This document shows positions 52,215-60,727 of a DNA stretch of 64,000 bases, one piece after another. A model generated the notes under the pieces. It was not told the DNA's origin. It searched no databases and saw nothing but the letters and a program-made list of their open reading frames with translations. Both the position numbers and the translations under genes were made by a program. The DNA comes from Sphingomonas alpina. Lineage in GTDB: Bacteria; Pseudomonadota; Alphaproteobacteria; Sphingomonadales; Sphingomonadaceae. The stretch's first letter is position 1, and each line of letters opens with the position of its first letter. Location: assembly GCF_014490665.1 (NCBI RefSeq), contig NZ_CP061038.1:4858501-4922500 (forward strand), written 5' to 3'.

Positions 52215-52298
52215 CGTCATTCCCGCGAAAGCGGGAATCCCGCTGTCTGGACACGCGCGAAACAGAAGAAGCGGGATCCCCGCTTTCGCGGGGATGAC
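52215..52298. repeat. Palindromic repeat, copy 5 of 5
   Basis: 84 nt with the usual CGTCATTCCCGCGAAAGCG left arm and a CCCCGCTTTCGCGGGGATGAC right arm, lying between ligD and ku. It begins 10 nt from the ligD start, so it is in the ligD leader, inside the putative ku-ligD operon. Confidence 0.85.
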
Positions 52299-52307
52299 AA
52301 GGAAGGA

Positions 52308-53183
52308 TCAGGCACGTTTCTTCGCCGGCGGGCGCTTTGCCGCCGTTTTTTCCGGTGCTTTCTTCGCCGCCGGCTTTGCCGCCGTCCCGCCCGATTTCTC
52401 CATCGATTTCTTGAGCGCCGCCATCAGATCGACGACGTTGGAGCCCGAGCGCTTCGGCGTATCGTCGCCATCGTCCTCGATGATCTTTCGCCCCTTCGAC
52501 TTGCGCTTCCGCTCGATCAGATCCTTCAGTGCATCGACATAGCGGTCATGGAATTCCTGCGGGTGGAACGCACCCGATTTCTTGGCGATCAGTGCCTCGG
52601 CCAGATCCATCAGATCGGCATCGGGCTTGGTATCGGGAATGTCGCGGAAATAGCCTTGCGCCTTGTTGACCTCATCGGCGTAGCGCAATGTTTCCAGCAC
52701 CATGCCGCGCCCGCACGGCTTCAGGCTGACGACATATTCGCGGCCGCGCATCGCCAGCTGCCCGAGCCCGACCTTCTTCGTTCGCCTGAGTGCCTCGCGC
52801 AGCACGATGAACGCTTCTTCGGCAAGATCGTCGGCCGGCACGACGAAATAGGGCTTTTCATAATAGAGCACGTCGATTTCGTCGGCGTCGACGAACTGGG
52901 TCAGTTCGAGCGTTTTTTTCGATTCGAGCTTCACTGCGTCAATCTCGTCCTGTTCGAGCAGTACGAAATTGCCCTTCTGATATTCGAAGCCCTTCATGAT
53001 CTCGTCGGTGTCGACCGGGCCGATGCCGGTCACGACCTTCTCGTAATGGATCGGCTTGCCGGTCGGCTCATGGATCTGCTTGAAACTGATCTGGGCGCCC
53101 GATTTGGTCGCAGAGTAGATTTCGACCGGGATCGAGACCAAAGCGAGCCTGATCTGTCCCTGCCAATAGGCGCGTGCGGCCAT
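52308..53183 (-). CDS. ku: Non-homologous end joining protein Ku
   Basis: 291 aa. Ku binds DNA ends as a homodimer and recruits LigD, the next gene downstream. The Ku core is seen as MAARAYWQGQIRLALVSIPVEIYSA, the bridge LKPCGRGMVLETLRYADEV, and late DALKDLIERKRKSKG. The C-terminal ~40 residues are Lys/Ala/Pro rich, as in many bacterial Ku proteins that use a basic tail for DNA threading. Start ATG 53183. Confidence 0.95.
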   Translation of the reverse strand: MAARAYWQGQIRLALVSIPVEIYSATKSGAQISFKQIHEPTGKPIHYEKVVTGIGPVDTDEIMKGFEYQKGNFVLLEQDEIDAVKLESKKTLELTQFVDADEIDVLYYEKPYFVVPADDLAEEAFIVLREALRRTKKVGLGQLAMRGREYVVSLKPCGRGMVLETLRYADEVNKAQGYFRDIPDTKPDADLMDLAEALIAKKSGAFHPQEFHDRYVDALKDLIERKRKSKGRKIIEDDGDDTPKRSGSNVVDLMAALKKSMEKSGGTAAKPAAKKAPEKTAAKRPPAKKRA

Positions 53184-53295
53184 GCCCGGTTTCCTTCGTT
53201 GCGGAGCCGATTCAATCCCTCAGCAGCGGAGTCGTTCCGTTGTTTCGACCGGCGCGCAGGTTTCGCGCACGGCAAAGCTCCGCTAAAGGCCGGAA

Positions 53296-53886
53296 ATGAC
53301 CACCGATCCCTTTGCCCTGTTCGAGTCCTGGTTCGCCGAGGCGCGCGAGACCGAGCCGAACGATTCCAATGCGGTGGCGCTCGCCACTGCTGACGGGAAC
53401 GGGCGTCCGGCGGTGCGCATGGTGTTGCTCAAGGGGCATGGCCCCGACGGCTTCGTCTTCTACACCAACCAGCAGAGCCGCAAGGCGGACGACCTTTCGG
53501 CCAATGCCCAGGCCGCCTTGCTGTTCCACTGGAAGTCGCTGCGCCGACAGATCCGTATCGAGGGCAATGTCGCGCCGGTGACGGATGCGGAAGCGGACGC
53601 CTATTTCGCCACGCGCGGTCGCGATTCGCAGCTCGGCGCCTGGGCGTCGGATCAGTCGCGCCCGCTCGACGCGCGCGCGACGTTCGAAGCGCGCTTTGCG
53701 GAGATGGAGGCACGCTTTGCCAGTGTCGATGTGCCGCGTCCGCCGCATTGGTCGGGCTATCGCGTCAGTCCGTTGCGGATCGAATTCTGGCAGGACCGCG
53801 AACACCGTCTGCATGAGCGTCGCCTGTTCGAGCGCTCGGGCTCCGGTGCGATCGGGGGCTGGAGCGAAGGGTTGCTTTACCCGTGA
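53296..53886 (+). CDS. pdxH: Pyridoxamine 5'-phosphate oxidase
   Basis: 196 aa. It oxidises PNP/PMP to PLP with FMN in vitamin B6 metabolism. Seen are NAVALATADGNGRPAVRMVLLKG, GFVFYTNQQSRKADDL, and the C-terminal RIEFWQDREHRLHERRLF with the RL.R motif typical of the FMN/PLP site. Start ATG 53296. The last four bases overlap the next gene (GTGA). Confidence 0.94.
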   Translation: MTTDPFALFESWFAEARETEPNDSNAVALATADGNGRPAVRMVLLKGHGPDGFVFYTNQQSRKADDLSANAQAALLFHWKSLRRQIRIEGNVAPVTDAEADAYFATRGRDSQLGAWASDQSRPLDARATFEARFAEMEARFASVDVPRPPHWSGYRVSPLRIEFWQDREHRLHERRLFERSGSGAIGGWSEGLLYP

Positions 53887-54827
53887 CCGAAGACCAGCGC
53901 CGTGCCATTCCCTTCGCCGTGCGGGCTGCGCTCGCCAGCGTCGGCATGGCGTGTTTCCTGCTGCTGCTGAAGGGCTTTGCCGCTTGGCATACCGGATCGG
54001 TCGCGATGCTGGGCTCGCTCGCCGATACCGGGCTCGACCTGCTTGCGTCGCTCGTCACGCTGTACGGCGTGAAGCTGGCTGCGGAGCCGGCCGATCACGA
54101 CCACCGCTTCGGCCATGGCAAGGCGGAAGCGCTCGCGGCCTTGTTCCAGGTCATGCTGATCACGGCCTCGGCTGCCGGCATCGCGTGGCGCGCAGTGCTG
54201 CGCTTCGGCGAGACCACGCCGACCCGGGATGCCGATTTCGGCATCGGCGTGTCGGTCGTCGCAATTCTCGCGACGGTCGTGCTGCTGATCTATCAGCGCA
54301 GCATCATCCGCCGCACCGGGTCGGTCGCGATCATGGCGGACAATATGCATTACCAGTCCGACGTGCTGCTCAACGGATCGGTCATCGCCGCGCTGGTGCT
54401 CGACCAGTATTTCGGCCTGCACGGTGCCGATCCGCTGATGGGCATCGCGATTGCGCTCTGGCTTGCCTGGGGCGCGTTCCGCGCGTCGAGCAATGCGATC
54501 GACCAACTGATGGACAAGGAATGGCCCGAGGCGGAACGCGCGCGCTTCATCGAAGTCGCCGCGCGCCAGCCCGGTATCAAGGGCATCCACGACTTCCGCA
54601 CCCGCCGTTCGGGCAGCCATGACTTTGCGCAATTCCATATGGAGGTCGGGCGCGACCTGACGATCATCGCCGCGCACGATATCGTCGAAGGGGTCGAACG
54701 CGCGCTGCGCGGCGCCTATCCCAAAGTCGAAGTGCTGATTCATCTCGATCCTGAAGGGCATGTCGATACCGACAATCCGCTGGTCGAGGCGGATGTCACG
54801 CCGCACTGGTTCGGCAAGCGCCTGTGA
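53883..54827 (+). CDS. Cation diffusion facilitator (CDF) transporter
   Basis: 314 aa. CDF proteins export Zn, Fe, Co or Cd by proton exchange. There are six membrane segments; the transport site has Asp residues in LADTGLDLLASL (TM2, D-x3-D) and HYQSDVLLN (TM5, H-x3-D), a pattern common in the zinc/iron FieF group. DHDHRFGHGKAEALAAL is the conserved His loop. A C-terminal cytoplasmic domain (~215-305) follows. The GTG at 53883 overlaps pdxH. The metal cannot be told. Confidence 0.92.
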   Translation: MTEDQRRAIPFAVRAALASVGMACFLLLLKGFAAWHTGSVAMLGSLADTGLDLLASLVTLYGVKLAAEPADHDHRFGHGKAEALAALFQVMLITASAAGIAWRAVLRFGETTPTRDADFGIGVSVVAILATVVLLIYQRSIIRRTGSVAIMADNMHYQSDVLLNGSVIAALVLDQYFGLHGADPLMGIAIALWLAWGAFRASSNAIDQLMDKEWPEAERARFIEVAARQPGIKGIHDFRTRRSGSHDFAQFHMEVGRDLTIIAAHDIVEGVERALRGAYPKVEVLIHLDPEGHVDTDNPLVEADVTPHWFGKRL

Positions 54828-54837
54828 GGTGGTGGTC

Positions 54838-55632
54838 GTGAGATTTCCCTTCGCGCAGATCGATGCGTTCGCCGCGCAAGCCTTTCAGGGCAATCCGGCA
54901 GCGGTGATGCCGCTGGCGACCTGGCTCGACGATGATGTGCTGCAGGCGATCGCGGCGGAGAACAACCTTAGCGAAACCGCCTATATCGTGCCCGACGACA
55001 GTGGTGCTGCCGATTTCGAGCTGCGCTGGTTCACGCCGGGGGCGGAGATCGCATTGTGCGGTCACGCCACGCTCGCCAGCGGCCATTTTATCCTGTCATC
55101 CGACAGCAGCATCGAGCGAGTCAGGTTTCGCACCCGCCAGGCAGGCATATTGGAAGTCGCGCGCGCGGGCGACGGCTATGCGGTGGCGCTGCCGGCCTGG
55201 GCACCGACGCCGAAGGCATTGGCCGGGATCGTCGCCGCGCTCGGTGTGACGCCGGTCGAAACGCTGTGGCACGACAGGGGCTATGCGCTGGTCATCGTCG
55301 CGGACGAAGCGGCGGTGCGCGGCATCAGGCCCGATCTGCGCGCGCTGGCGGCTGCCGGTCAGTTGATCGCGATCGTCTCGGCACCCGGTGCGGCGACCGA
55401 TGTGGTCAGCCGCGTCTTCACCCCGGCCTATTCGATCGATGAGGATCCGGTGACGGGTTCCGCACATGCAGTGATGACGCCCTATTGGACCAAGCGCCTC
55501 GGCCGCGATCGCTTCACCGCCTATCAGGCGAGCGCGCGAGGCGGCTATCTGACCTGCCGGCTCGACGGCGAGCGGGCGATCCTTGGCGGGAAATGCACGA
55601 CGGTGATCGAGGGCAGCTTCTTCCTCGACTGA
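54838..55632 (+). CDS. PhzF family protein
   Basis: 264 aa. The PhzF fold consists of two diaminopimelate-epimerase-like halves; PhzF isomerises DHHA in phenazine synthesis, but most family members act elsewhere. Marks: FPFAQIDAFAAQAFQGNPAAVM, the catalytic Glu in NNLSETAYIV, LCGHATLAS, and DPVTGSAHAVM. The GTG at 54838 follows GAGG; nearby GTGs at 54832 are possible. Just 10 nt separate it from the CDF gene. No phenazine genes are in the window, so another isomerase role is likely. Confidence 0.9.
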   Translation: MRFPFAQIDAFAAQAFQGNPAAVMPLATWLDDDVLQAIAAENNLSETAYIVPDDSGAADFELRWFTPGAEIALCGHATLASGHFILSSDSSIERVRFRTRQAGILEVARAGDGYAVALPAWAPTPKALAGIVAALGVTPVETLWHDRGYALVIVADEAAVRGIRPDLRALAAAGQLIAIVSAPGAATDVVSRVFTPAYSIDEDPVTGSAHAVMTPYWTKRLGRDRFTAYQASARGGYLTCRLDGERAILGGKCTTVIEGSFFLD

Positions 55633-55638
55633 GCGGCT

Positions 55639-56742
55639 TTATTTCCGGTCGAACCCCGCGACCACGTCACCCAAAGTCTGCATCAGGGCGGGATTGGCCG
55701 TGTCGGGCGTATTGCCCAGCCGCACCACGACGATACCGCGGCCCGGCCCGCTGTCCGGGCTGGCGATCACCAGCTGGCCGAGATGCCCGTCTGCCGCGAC
55801 TGCGCTGGCCGGGCCCTTGCCGGGGAACAGCGCGACATGCCCACCGGCCCCGCCGGGACGGTTGAGCCAGGTCTGGCCGCCATATTCGGCATTGGTCGGC
55901 GACGGCGCTTTCATGAAGGCAAGCCAGTCGGGTGCGATCACCTGGGTGCCGTCGGTCGCCTTGCCGTCGAGCAGCAGGCCGCCGATCCGGCCCCAGTCGG
56001 GCAGGCTCATATGCAGGATCGAACCGCCGATCTGGGTGCCCGCACCGTCGAATTCGAGTATTGCGCTATGGATGCCGGCGGGGGCGAAGATCCGTTGATT
56101 GGCGAAGGCGGTATAGGCGCTGGCGCGGACCTTCGGGTCGCGGCTGTCGGTCAGCGTGCGGGTGATGATCTCGGCCAGGATCAGAGTCGTCAGCGAGCTG
56201 TATTTGAAAGTCGCGCCCGGTTTGGTCTCCAAGGGATGCGCGATCGCCGCGGCGGCCATGTCGGCGGTATGGGCCACGAACAAGGTCTGGTTGGTGTCCG
56301 ACCGTTCGACCGGATCACCGACTTCTATATGCGCCAGCCCCGATGACATGTTGAGCAACTGGCGCAAGGTGATCGCGCCGCGGGGATCGCCGGGCTTGCG
56401 CCATTCGGCGACCGGCGCGGGCGTATCGATCGCCAGCCGCCCGTCGCTGACCAGTTCGCCGACCAGCATTCCGGTGATGGTTTTCGCCATCGACCAGCTG
56501 ATGAAGCGGTTGGCGTCGGAATAGCCCGGCGCATAGGCCTTCAGCGCGGGGCAGCCATCGGCGGTGATCAGCACTGCGCGCGTTTCCGGATGGTCGCTGA
56601 ACAGGGATTTCACCGGCACCAGCGAGCGGCCGAGACCGGCGCCGGGGCAGGGGCTGATCGAATAAACCGGCTTGCCGGCATCGCTGTCCGCGCCAGCCAG
56701 CAGTAGCGGCACCAGAGCGAGGAGGACGGCCTTGCGCATCAT
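55639..56742 (-). CDS. Beta-lactamase-family serine hydrolase (exported)
   Basis: 367 aa with a signal (MMRKAVLLALVPLLLAGA). The serine hydrolase core has SxxK as SMAK (WSMAKTITGM), the Tyr motif YSS (FKYSSLTTLILAEI) and a late GGHVALFPGKG in place of KTG. It is likely an esterase or peptide/amide hydrolase like 6-aminohexanoate dimer hydrolase (NylB). Start ATG 56742. It is convergent with the PhzF gene (6-nt gap) and divergent from the small membrane protein gene at 56768. It is only distantly similar to the hydrolase at 22512. Confidence 0.86.
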   Translation of the reverse strand: MMRKAVLLALVPLLLAGADSDAGKPVYSISPCPGAGLGRSLVPVKSLFSDHPETRAVLITADGCPALKAYAPGYSDANRFISWSMAKTITGMLVGELVSDGRLAIDTPAPVAEWRKPGDPRGAITLRQLLNMSSGLAHIEVGDPVERSDTNQTLFVAHTADMAAAAIAHPLETKPGATFKYSSLTTLILAEIITRTLTDSRDPKVRASAYTAFANQRIFAPAGIHSAILEFDGAGTQIGGSILHMSLPDWGRIGGLLLDGKATDGTQVIAPDWLAFMKAPSPTNAEYGGQTWLNRPGGAGGHVALFPGKGPASAVAADGHLGQLVIASPDSGPGRGIVVVRLGNTPDTANPALMQTLGDVVAGFDRK

Positions 56743-56767
56743 GGACGTAACGATAGGGTGCAAGCCG

Positions 56768-57109
56768 ATGAAGGCAAGGCACATCATGTTCTGGACGATC
56801 CCCGTGCTGCTTGTCGCGCTGTCCGCCGGCGCCTGGCTCTATGCGCGTGCGATGACGCCGCAGCTCGAACTCGGCACCGCTTATGCGGCGCGGGTCGCGT
56901 GCGCCTGCCGCTATATCGGCAATCGCGACCTGAAGAATTGCCGCAGCGATTTCGAACCGGGCATGGCGGCGATCCAGCTGTCCGAAGAACCGGCGACCCG
57001 GACGGTCACCGCCTGGGTTCCGCTGGTGGCGAGCCGGTCGGCGCGGTTCGATCCGGTGCTTGGCTGCCAGCCCGAGCCGTTCAAGGGTACGCCGCTGAAG
57101 CTGCGCTGA
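56768..57109 (+). CDS. Small membrane-anchored protein of unknown function
   Basis: 113 aa. One N-terminal hydrophobic segment (residues ~7-26) anchors or exports it. The rest has four cysteines (VACACRY, KNCRSD, LGCQPE), suggesting periplasmic disulfides. I recognise no family, but its position divergent to the beta-lactamase-family gene with a gap of only 25 nt suggests a shared promoter and linked role. Start ATG 56768. Confidence 0.65.
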   Translation: MKARHIMFWTIPVLLVALSAGAWLYARAMTPQLELGTAYAARVACACRYIGNRDLKNCRSDFEPGMAAIQLSEEPATRTVTAWVPLVASRSARFDPVLGCQPEPFKGTPLKLR

Positions 57110-57118
57110 CCCGTCATC

Positions 57119-58231
57119 TCAGACGAGAGCGAGTTCAGCCCGCTCGGTTTCCGCGATCCAGCCGCCGCCCAGGACACGGTCGCCGGCATAAAGCACTGCC
57201 GCCTGGCCCGGCGCGACGCCATATTCCGGCGCATCGAACATCACCCGGTCGCTTTCCAGCCTGGCGGGGACCAGCTTCGCCATCGACCTGACCTTGGCGG
57301 TGACCGGGCCGGCATGATCGCCGCCGATCCAGTTGATCTCGGTAAGGCGCGCGGCATCCACCGCCAAAGCAGTGCGTGGGCCGACCACGACGCGGCGCTG
57401 CTCCGCCTCGAGCCGCACGACATAGAGCGGTTCGGGCGTGCCGCCGATTTCCAGTCCGCGGCGCTGGCCGACGGTGAAATGGATCAGCCCGCGATGCTCG
57501 CCAAGCTTGCGGCCGCTCTCGTCAACGATGTCACCGCTGGTATCTGCCTCGGGGCGCAGCTTCTTGACCAGCGAGGCATAGTCGCCGTCGGGCACGAAGC
57601 AGATATCCTGGCTGTCGGGCTTGGCCGCGACCCCCAGGCCCAGTTCGGCGGCCAGTTCGCGTACCCGCGCCTTGGGCAGGCCGCCGAGCGGAAAGCGCAG
57701 ATACTCGAGCTGATCCTGCGTCGTCGCGAACAGGAAATAGCTCTGGTCGCGCGCCGGGTCGACCGCGCGGTGCAGTTCCGCCCCGTCCGGCCCCTCGAGC
57801 CGGCGGACATAATGACCGGTGGCGAGGCAATCCGCACCGAGATCGCGTGCCATCGCGAACAGGTCGGTGAATTTCGGCCCCATATTGCAGCGTACGCATG
57901 GGATCGGCGTGCGGCCGGCGAGATATTCGTCGGCGAAGCCGTCGATCACATCGGCGCGAAAGCTCGATTCATGGTCATAGACATAATGCGCGATGCCCAG
58001 CCGATCGCACACCGCACGCGCGTCGCGGATGTCGCGACCGGCGCAGCACGAGCCGGCGCGGCCGACCGCCTCGCCATGATCATAGAGCTGCAGCGTGATT
58101 CCGATCGTCTCCGCACCGGTGCGCGCGGCGAGCGCGGCCACGACCGAACTGTCGACGCCGCCCGACATGGCGACGACGATACGCTTGCCCTGGAGGTCTC
58201 CCCCAAGCTGGAAATCGCCTTCGATGATCAT
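57119..58231 (-). CDS. mnmA: tRNA 2-thiouridine(34) synthase MnmA
   Basis: 370 aa. It thiolates wobble uridine in tRNA(Lys/Glu/Gln). The P-loop is [16 protein letters not shown], the catalytic cysteines are in [14 protein letters not shown] and DICFVPDG, and the C-terminal barrel follows. Start at MIIEG (58231); an in-frame extension to 58282 is weaker. It is divergent from a small gene at 58368. Confidence 0.94.
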   Translation of the reverse strand: MIIEGDFQLGGDLQGKRIVVAMSGGVDSSVVAALAARTGAETIGITLQLYDHGEAVGRAGSCCAGRDIRDARAVCDRLGIAHYVYDHESSFRADVIDGFADEYLAGRTPIPCVRCNMGPKFTDLFAMARDLGADCLATGHYVRRLEGPDGAELHRAVDPARDQSYFLFATTQDQLEYLRFPLGGLPKARVRELAAELGLGVAAKPDSQDICFVPDGDYASLVKKLRPEADTSGDIVDESGRKLGEHRGLIHFTVGQRRGLEIGGTPEPLYVVRLEAEQRRVVVGPRTALAVDAARLTEINWIGGDHAGPVTAKVRSMAKLVPARLESDRVMFDAPEYGVAPGQAAVLYAGDRVLGGGWIAETERAELALV

Positions 58232-58367
58232 GCGCCGCACATAGGGACCGCGAGGCCCCATTGCAAAACACATGCTTTCCAAAGGATTTTCACCGGCTTT
58301 ACCGGACCTTTAGAGGTATGGGTCTAACAGGGCTGTCCAACGCTGATTCTTTGCCGAGGACGCCTGA

Positions 58368-58598
58368 GTGGATTTGAGTTTTTCCCGTTTCGAGCACGAC
58401 GCTTCCGTCGCCATCCTGCCGCCCGACCTGGCGGTGATGATGGTCGGGATCGCCGCGCGTCAGGCGGCGAGCCCGACTGCGCTGTTCCACTCGCATCTCC
58501 CGGAAACGACGGCTGCCGCCGTCAATTTGTTCGCGCCGCTGCATGGTGCGTTCAATGCCGCGATGGCCGCCGCACTCCTGCGATGGAAAGAGATATGA
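58368..58598 (+). CDS. Small hypothetical protein next to sciP
   Basis: 76 aa from a GTG at 58368 preceded by GAGGA (58356-58360). The protein is Ala-rich and probably helical, with no signal peptide and no cysteines. I recognise no family. It lies 103 nt upstream of the SciP gene on the same strand. Its status as a real gene depends on the good ribosome site and the open, GC-biased frame. Confidence 0.5.
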   Translation: MDLSFSRFEHDASVAILPPDLAVMMVGIAARQAASPTALFHSHLPETTAAAVNLFAPLHGAFNAAMAAALLRWKEI

Positions 58599-58701
58599 AG
58601 ACGCTGTTTACCGAGCCGCTTTAGCCGCTGTTCAAGTCCGCAGCCTAATTGCCGTTATTGAAATTGATGAGAGGGGGCCCCCGCCCCGATCGAGGTTGAG
58701 A

Positions 58702-59001
58702 ATGATCGAAAACCAGAAAATCCGTCCAGCCAAAGTTATCGGCCCGCTCGGCGAGCCGCTGACGCTGGACAGTCTGCCACCGCCGGAAACGACGCGCTGG
58801 GTCGTGCGCCGCAAGGCCGAGGTCGTCGCCGCGGTCAATGGCGGCTTGCTGACGGTCGACGAAGTTTGCGCACGCTATAATCTGACGGTCGAGGAATTCG
58901 CCGGCTGGCAGCGTGCGATCGACCGGTCGGGCATGCCTGGCCTGCGTGTCACGCGAATCCAGCATTATCGCTCGCTTTATGAGCGACAGCAGAAATATTG
59001 A
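58702..59001 (+). CDS. sciP: SciP-like cell-cycle regulator (DUF1153)
   Basis: 99 aa. DUF1153/SciP is a small helix-turn-helix protein of alphaproteobacteria that binds CtrA and represses CtrA-activated genes in G1 phase. The family core is seen: KVIGPLGEPLTLDSLPPPET, RWVVRRKAEVVAAVNGGLLT, and the HTH-like VDEVCARYNLTVEEFAGWQRAI. The ATG at 58702 follows GAGGTTGAG; an extension to 58543 would overlap the upstream gene. Confidence 0.92.
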   Translation: MIENQKIRPAKVIGPLGEPLTLDSLPPPETTRWVVRRKAEVVAAVNGGLLTVDEVCARYNLTVEEFAGWQRAIDRSGMPGLRVTRIQHYRSLYERQQKY

Positions 59002-59094
59002 TCGAGCCAAGTTAAACCGCTACCGGAACAAATTCCCGGTCTGGCGAGTATTTCCCTCCATCGGCCCCATCGAAGGGCCTCAACGGAGGGTATT

Positions 59095-59349
59095 ATGGTC
59101 GGTCTTATCGTTTGGCTCGTAGTTGGTGGTGTTTGCGGCTGGCTGGCCAGCATGATCATGCGCACCGACGGGCAGCAGGGCATCATCCTGAACGTCGTCG
59201 TCGGCATCATCGGATCGGTGATCGCCTCCTTCATATTCGGCGGCGGCATCAATCAGGTGATCACGATCACCACGTTCATCTATTCACTGATCGGCGCGGT
59301 CATCCTGCTGGCGATCGTCAACCTGGTTCGTCGCGGCAGCGTTCGTTAA
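59095..59349 (+). CDS. GlsB/YeaQ/YmgE family stress-associated membrane protein
   Basis: 84 aa with three membrane helices. It has the family glycine-rich pattern: LVVGGVCGWLASMIM at ~8-22, then ILNVVVGIIGSVIASFIFGGG. The role is unknown; members are often stress induced. GGAGG precedes the ATG. A strong terminator follows at 59375-59405. A second member of the family is at 60226-60486, on the other strand. Confidence 0.87.
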   Translation: MVGLIVWLVVGGVCGWLASMIMRTDGQQGIILNVVVGIIGSVIASFIFGGGINQVITITTFIYSLIGAVILLAIVNLVRRGSVR

Positions 59350-59374
59350 AACGTCGCTCCGTTTCGAAAACATC

Positions 59375-59405
59375 ACGGGCCGCCCGACACCGTCGGGCGG
59401 CCCGT
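59375..59405. terminator. Strong rho-independent terminator
   Basis: The 14-bp GC-rich stem ACGGGCCGCCCGAC/GTCGGGCGGCCCGT with a three-base loop is followed by TTTCGTTATTT. It ends the GlsB/YeaQ gene and, read from the other side, may also serve the convergent SIMPL-protein gene. Confidence 0.85.
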
Positions 59406-59409
59406 TTCG

Positions 59410-60129
59410 TTATTTCAGCAGGAACCGAACGCTGAGCGTCACCGTCACATCGGTTTCCCCCGGCGCGATCTGGGTCGAGGCATCCTCGGCCTTTGCGGCG
59501 CGGGCATACAGGACCGGCGGCGGCGATCCGCCCGGATTCTCGCCATTCTCGGCGATCGACACGATCCGCGACACGCTCATGCCAGCGGCACGGGCATAGA
59601 GTTCGGCGCGCGTGCGGGCGCGCTTGACGGCATCGGCGCGTGCCTCGTCGAGCGCGGCATCGGGATTGTCGATCGCCAGGTTGGGGCCGTCGATCTGGTT
59701 CGCGCCTTCCTTCACCAGCGCGTCGAGGATCGCACCGGACTTGGCGATGTCGCGAAAGCGCACCGACACGGTGTTGGTCGCCTGATAGCCGGTAACCACC
59801 GGAGCCTGATTCTCGACATAGCGATATTGCGGGTTGAGCCCGACATTCGATGTGCTCACGTCGCGGGCCACGATACCGGCACGCTTCAACGCCGCGAGAA
59901 TGCGCGCCATTGCCTGCGCATTGTCGCTGATCGCGGCACCGGCGGTTGCCGCCTGGGTCACGACCCCGGCGCGAATCGTTGCGACGTCCGGCACGCGGCT
60001 CGTTTGGCCCGTCGCGGTCACATCCAATATGGTTCCATCTGGCAGGATCGCCGGAGCTACCTGTGCGCCCGCCGGTGCGAGGGCGAGGGGCAGCGCGGCG
60101 AGCGCCACTGCGGTCGCGATCAACTTCAT
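59410..60129 (-). CDS. SIMPL (DUF541) domain periplasmic protein
   Basis: 239 aa with a Sec signal (ending APAGAQ). The SIMPL/BP26 fold is seen: ILDVTATGQTSRVPDVATIRAGVVTQA, then TSNVGLNPQYRYVENQAPVVTGYQATNTVSV, and late DAVKRARTRAELYARAAGMS. Members include the Brucella antigen BP26, which forms channel-like periplasmic assemblies. Function unknown. It lies between two genes of the GlsB/YeaQ family. Confidence 0.88.
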   Translation of the reverse strand: MKLIATAVALAALPLALAPAGAQVAPAILPDGTILDVTATGQTSRVPDVATIRAGVVTQAATAGAAISDNAQAMARILAALKRAGIVARDVSTSNVGLNPQYRYVENQAPVVTGYQATNTVSVRFRDIAKSGAILDALVKEGANQIDGPNLAIDNPDAALDEARADAVKRARTRAELYARAAGMSVSRIVSIAENGENPGGSPPPVLYARAAKAEDASTQIAPGETDVTVTLSVRFLLK

Positions 60130-60225
60130 TCCATAACTCCCGTTATCACTCAGGCCGATTGGCCTGCACGACGTCCTGTGCCGTCCCGCAGGCCAACCTA
60201 AGCTGAACGAACCAACGAAATTGTG

Positions 60226-60486
60226 TCAGCGCACGCGGCGCGTCATGACCAGCCGGTACAGCGCCAGCAGCACGACCGCTCCGGCCGTCGCCGCGGCATA
60301 ATTCTGCCATCCGCCGACGATCTGCCAACCCATCGACTGGGCGATGAAGCCGGCGAGCAGCGCGCCGGCAATGCCGACCAGAATTGTGACGATGAAGCCG
60401 CCCGGGTCCTTGCCGGGCATGATGATCTTGCCAAGGATGCCGGCCACCAGGCCGATCAACAGCCAACCAAGAATGCTACGGTCCAT
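60226..60486 (-). CDS. GlsB/YeaQ/YmgE family membrane protein, second copy
   Basis: 86 aa with three helices: LLIGLVAGILGKIIMPG near the start, then VTILVGIAGALLAGFIAQSMGW and a last helix AAATAGAVVLLALYRLV. The KIIMPGKDPGGFIVTI loop is typical. Start ATG 60486. It is 96 nt upstream of the SIMPL gene on the same strand, and distinct in sequence from the copy at 59095. Confidence 0.86.
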   Translation of the reverse strand: MDRSILGWLLIGLVAGILGKIIMPGKDPGGFIVTILVGIAGALLAGFIAQSMGWQIVGGWQNYAAATAGAVVLLALYRLVMTRRVR

Positions 60487-60727
60487 CGCTTCACTCCCAA
60501 TGTTATCGGCCCGCTACTGGGCGAGTCCGCTGCGGAACGTCGTCCTCAACCCCAATCAATGCAACCCGTTTCTTCACCGCAACGGTTACTGACGCTTGCG
60601 GGAAGGGGCAAAAAAGGGCAGGAGCCGCGCCGAGTGAAAACGGCCTATTGAGGTCGGTGACTTATTTCGCTAATACAGTCCCGCGAATGTGGGCCAGTGG
60701 ATGGCCGGGACGGGGAAAGTGGATCAG
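60487..60727. other. Intergenic region upstream of the RND operon
   Basis: 241 nt between a minus-strand gene and the RND adaptor gene. Nothing coding is seen. It should contain the divergent promoters of the two flanking genes. I see no clear -35/-10 pair, hairpin or regulator site by eye. Confidence 0.4.
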
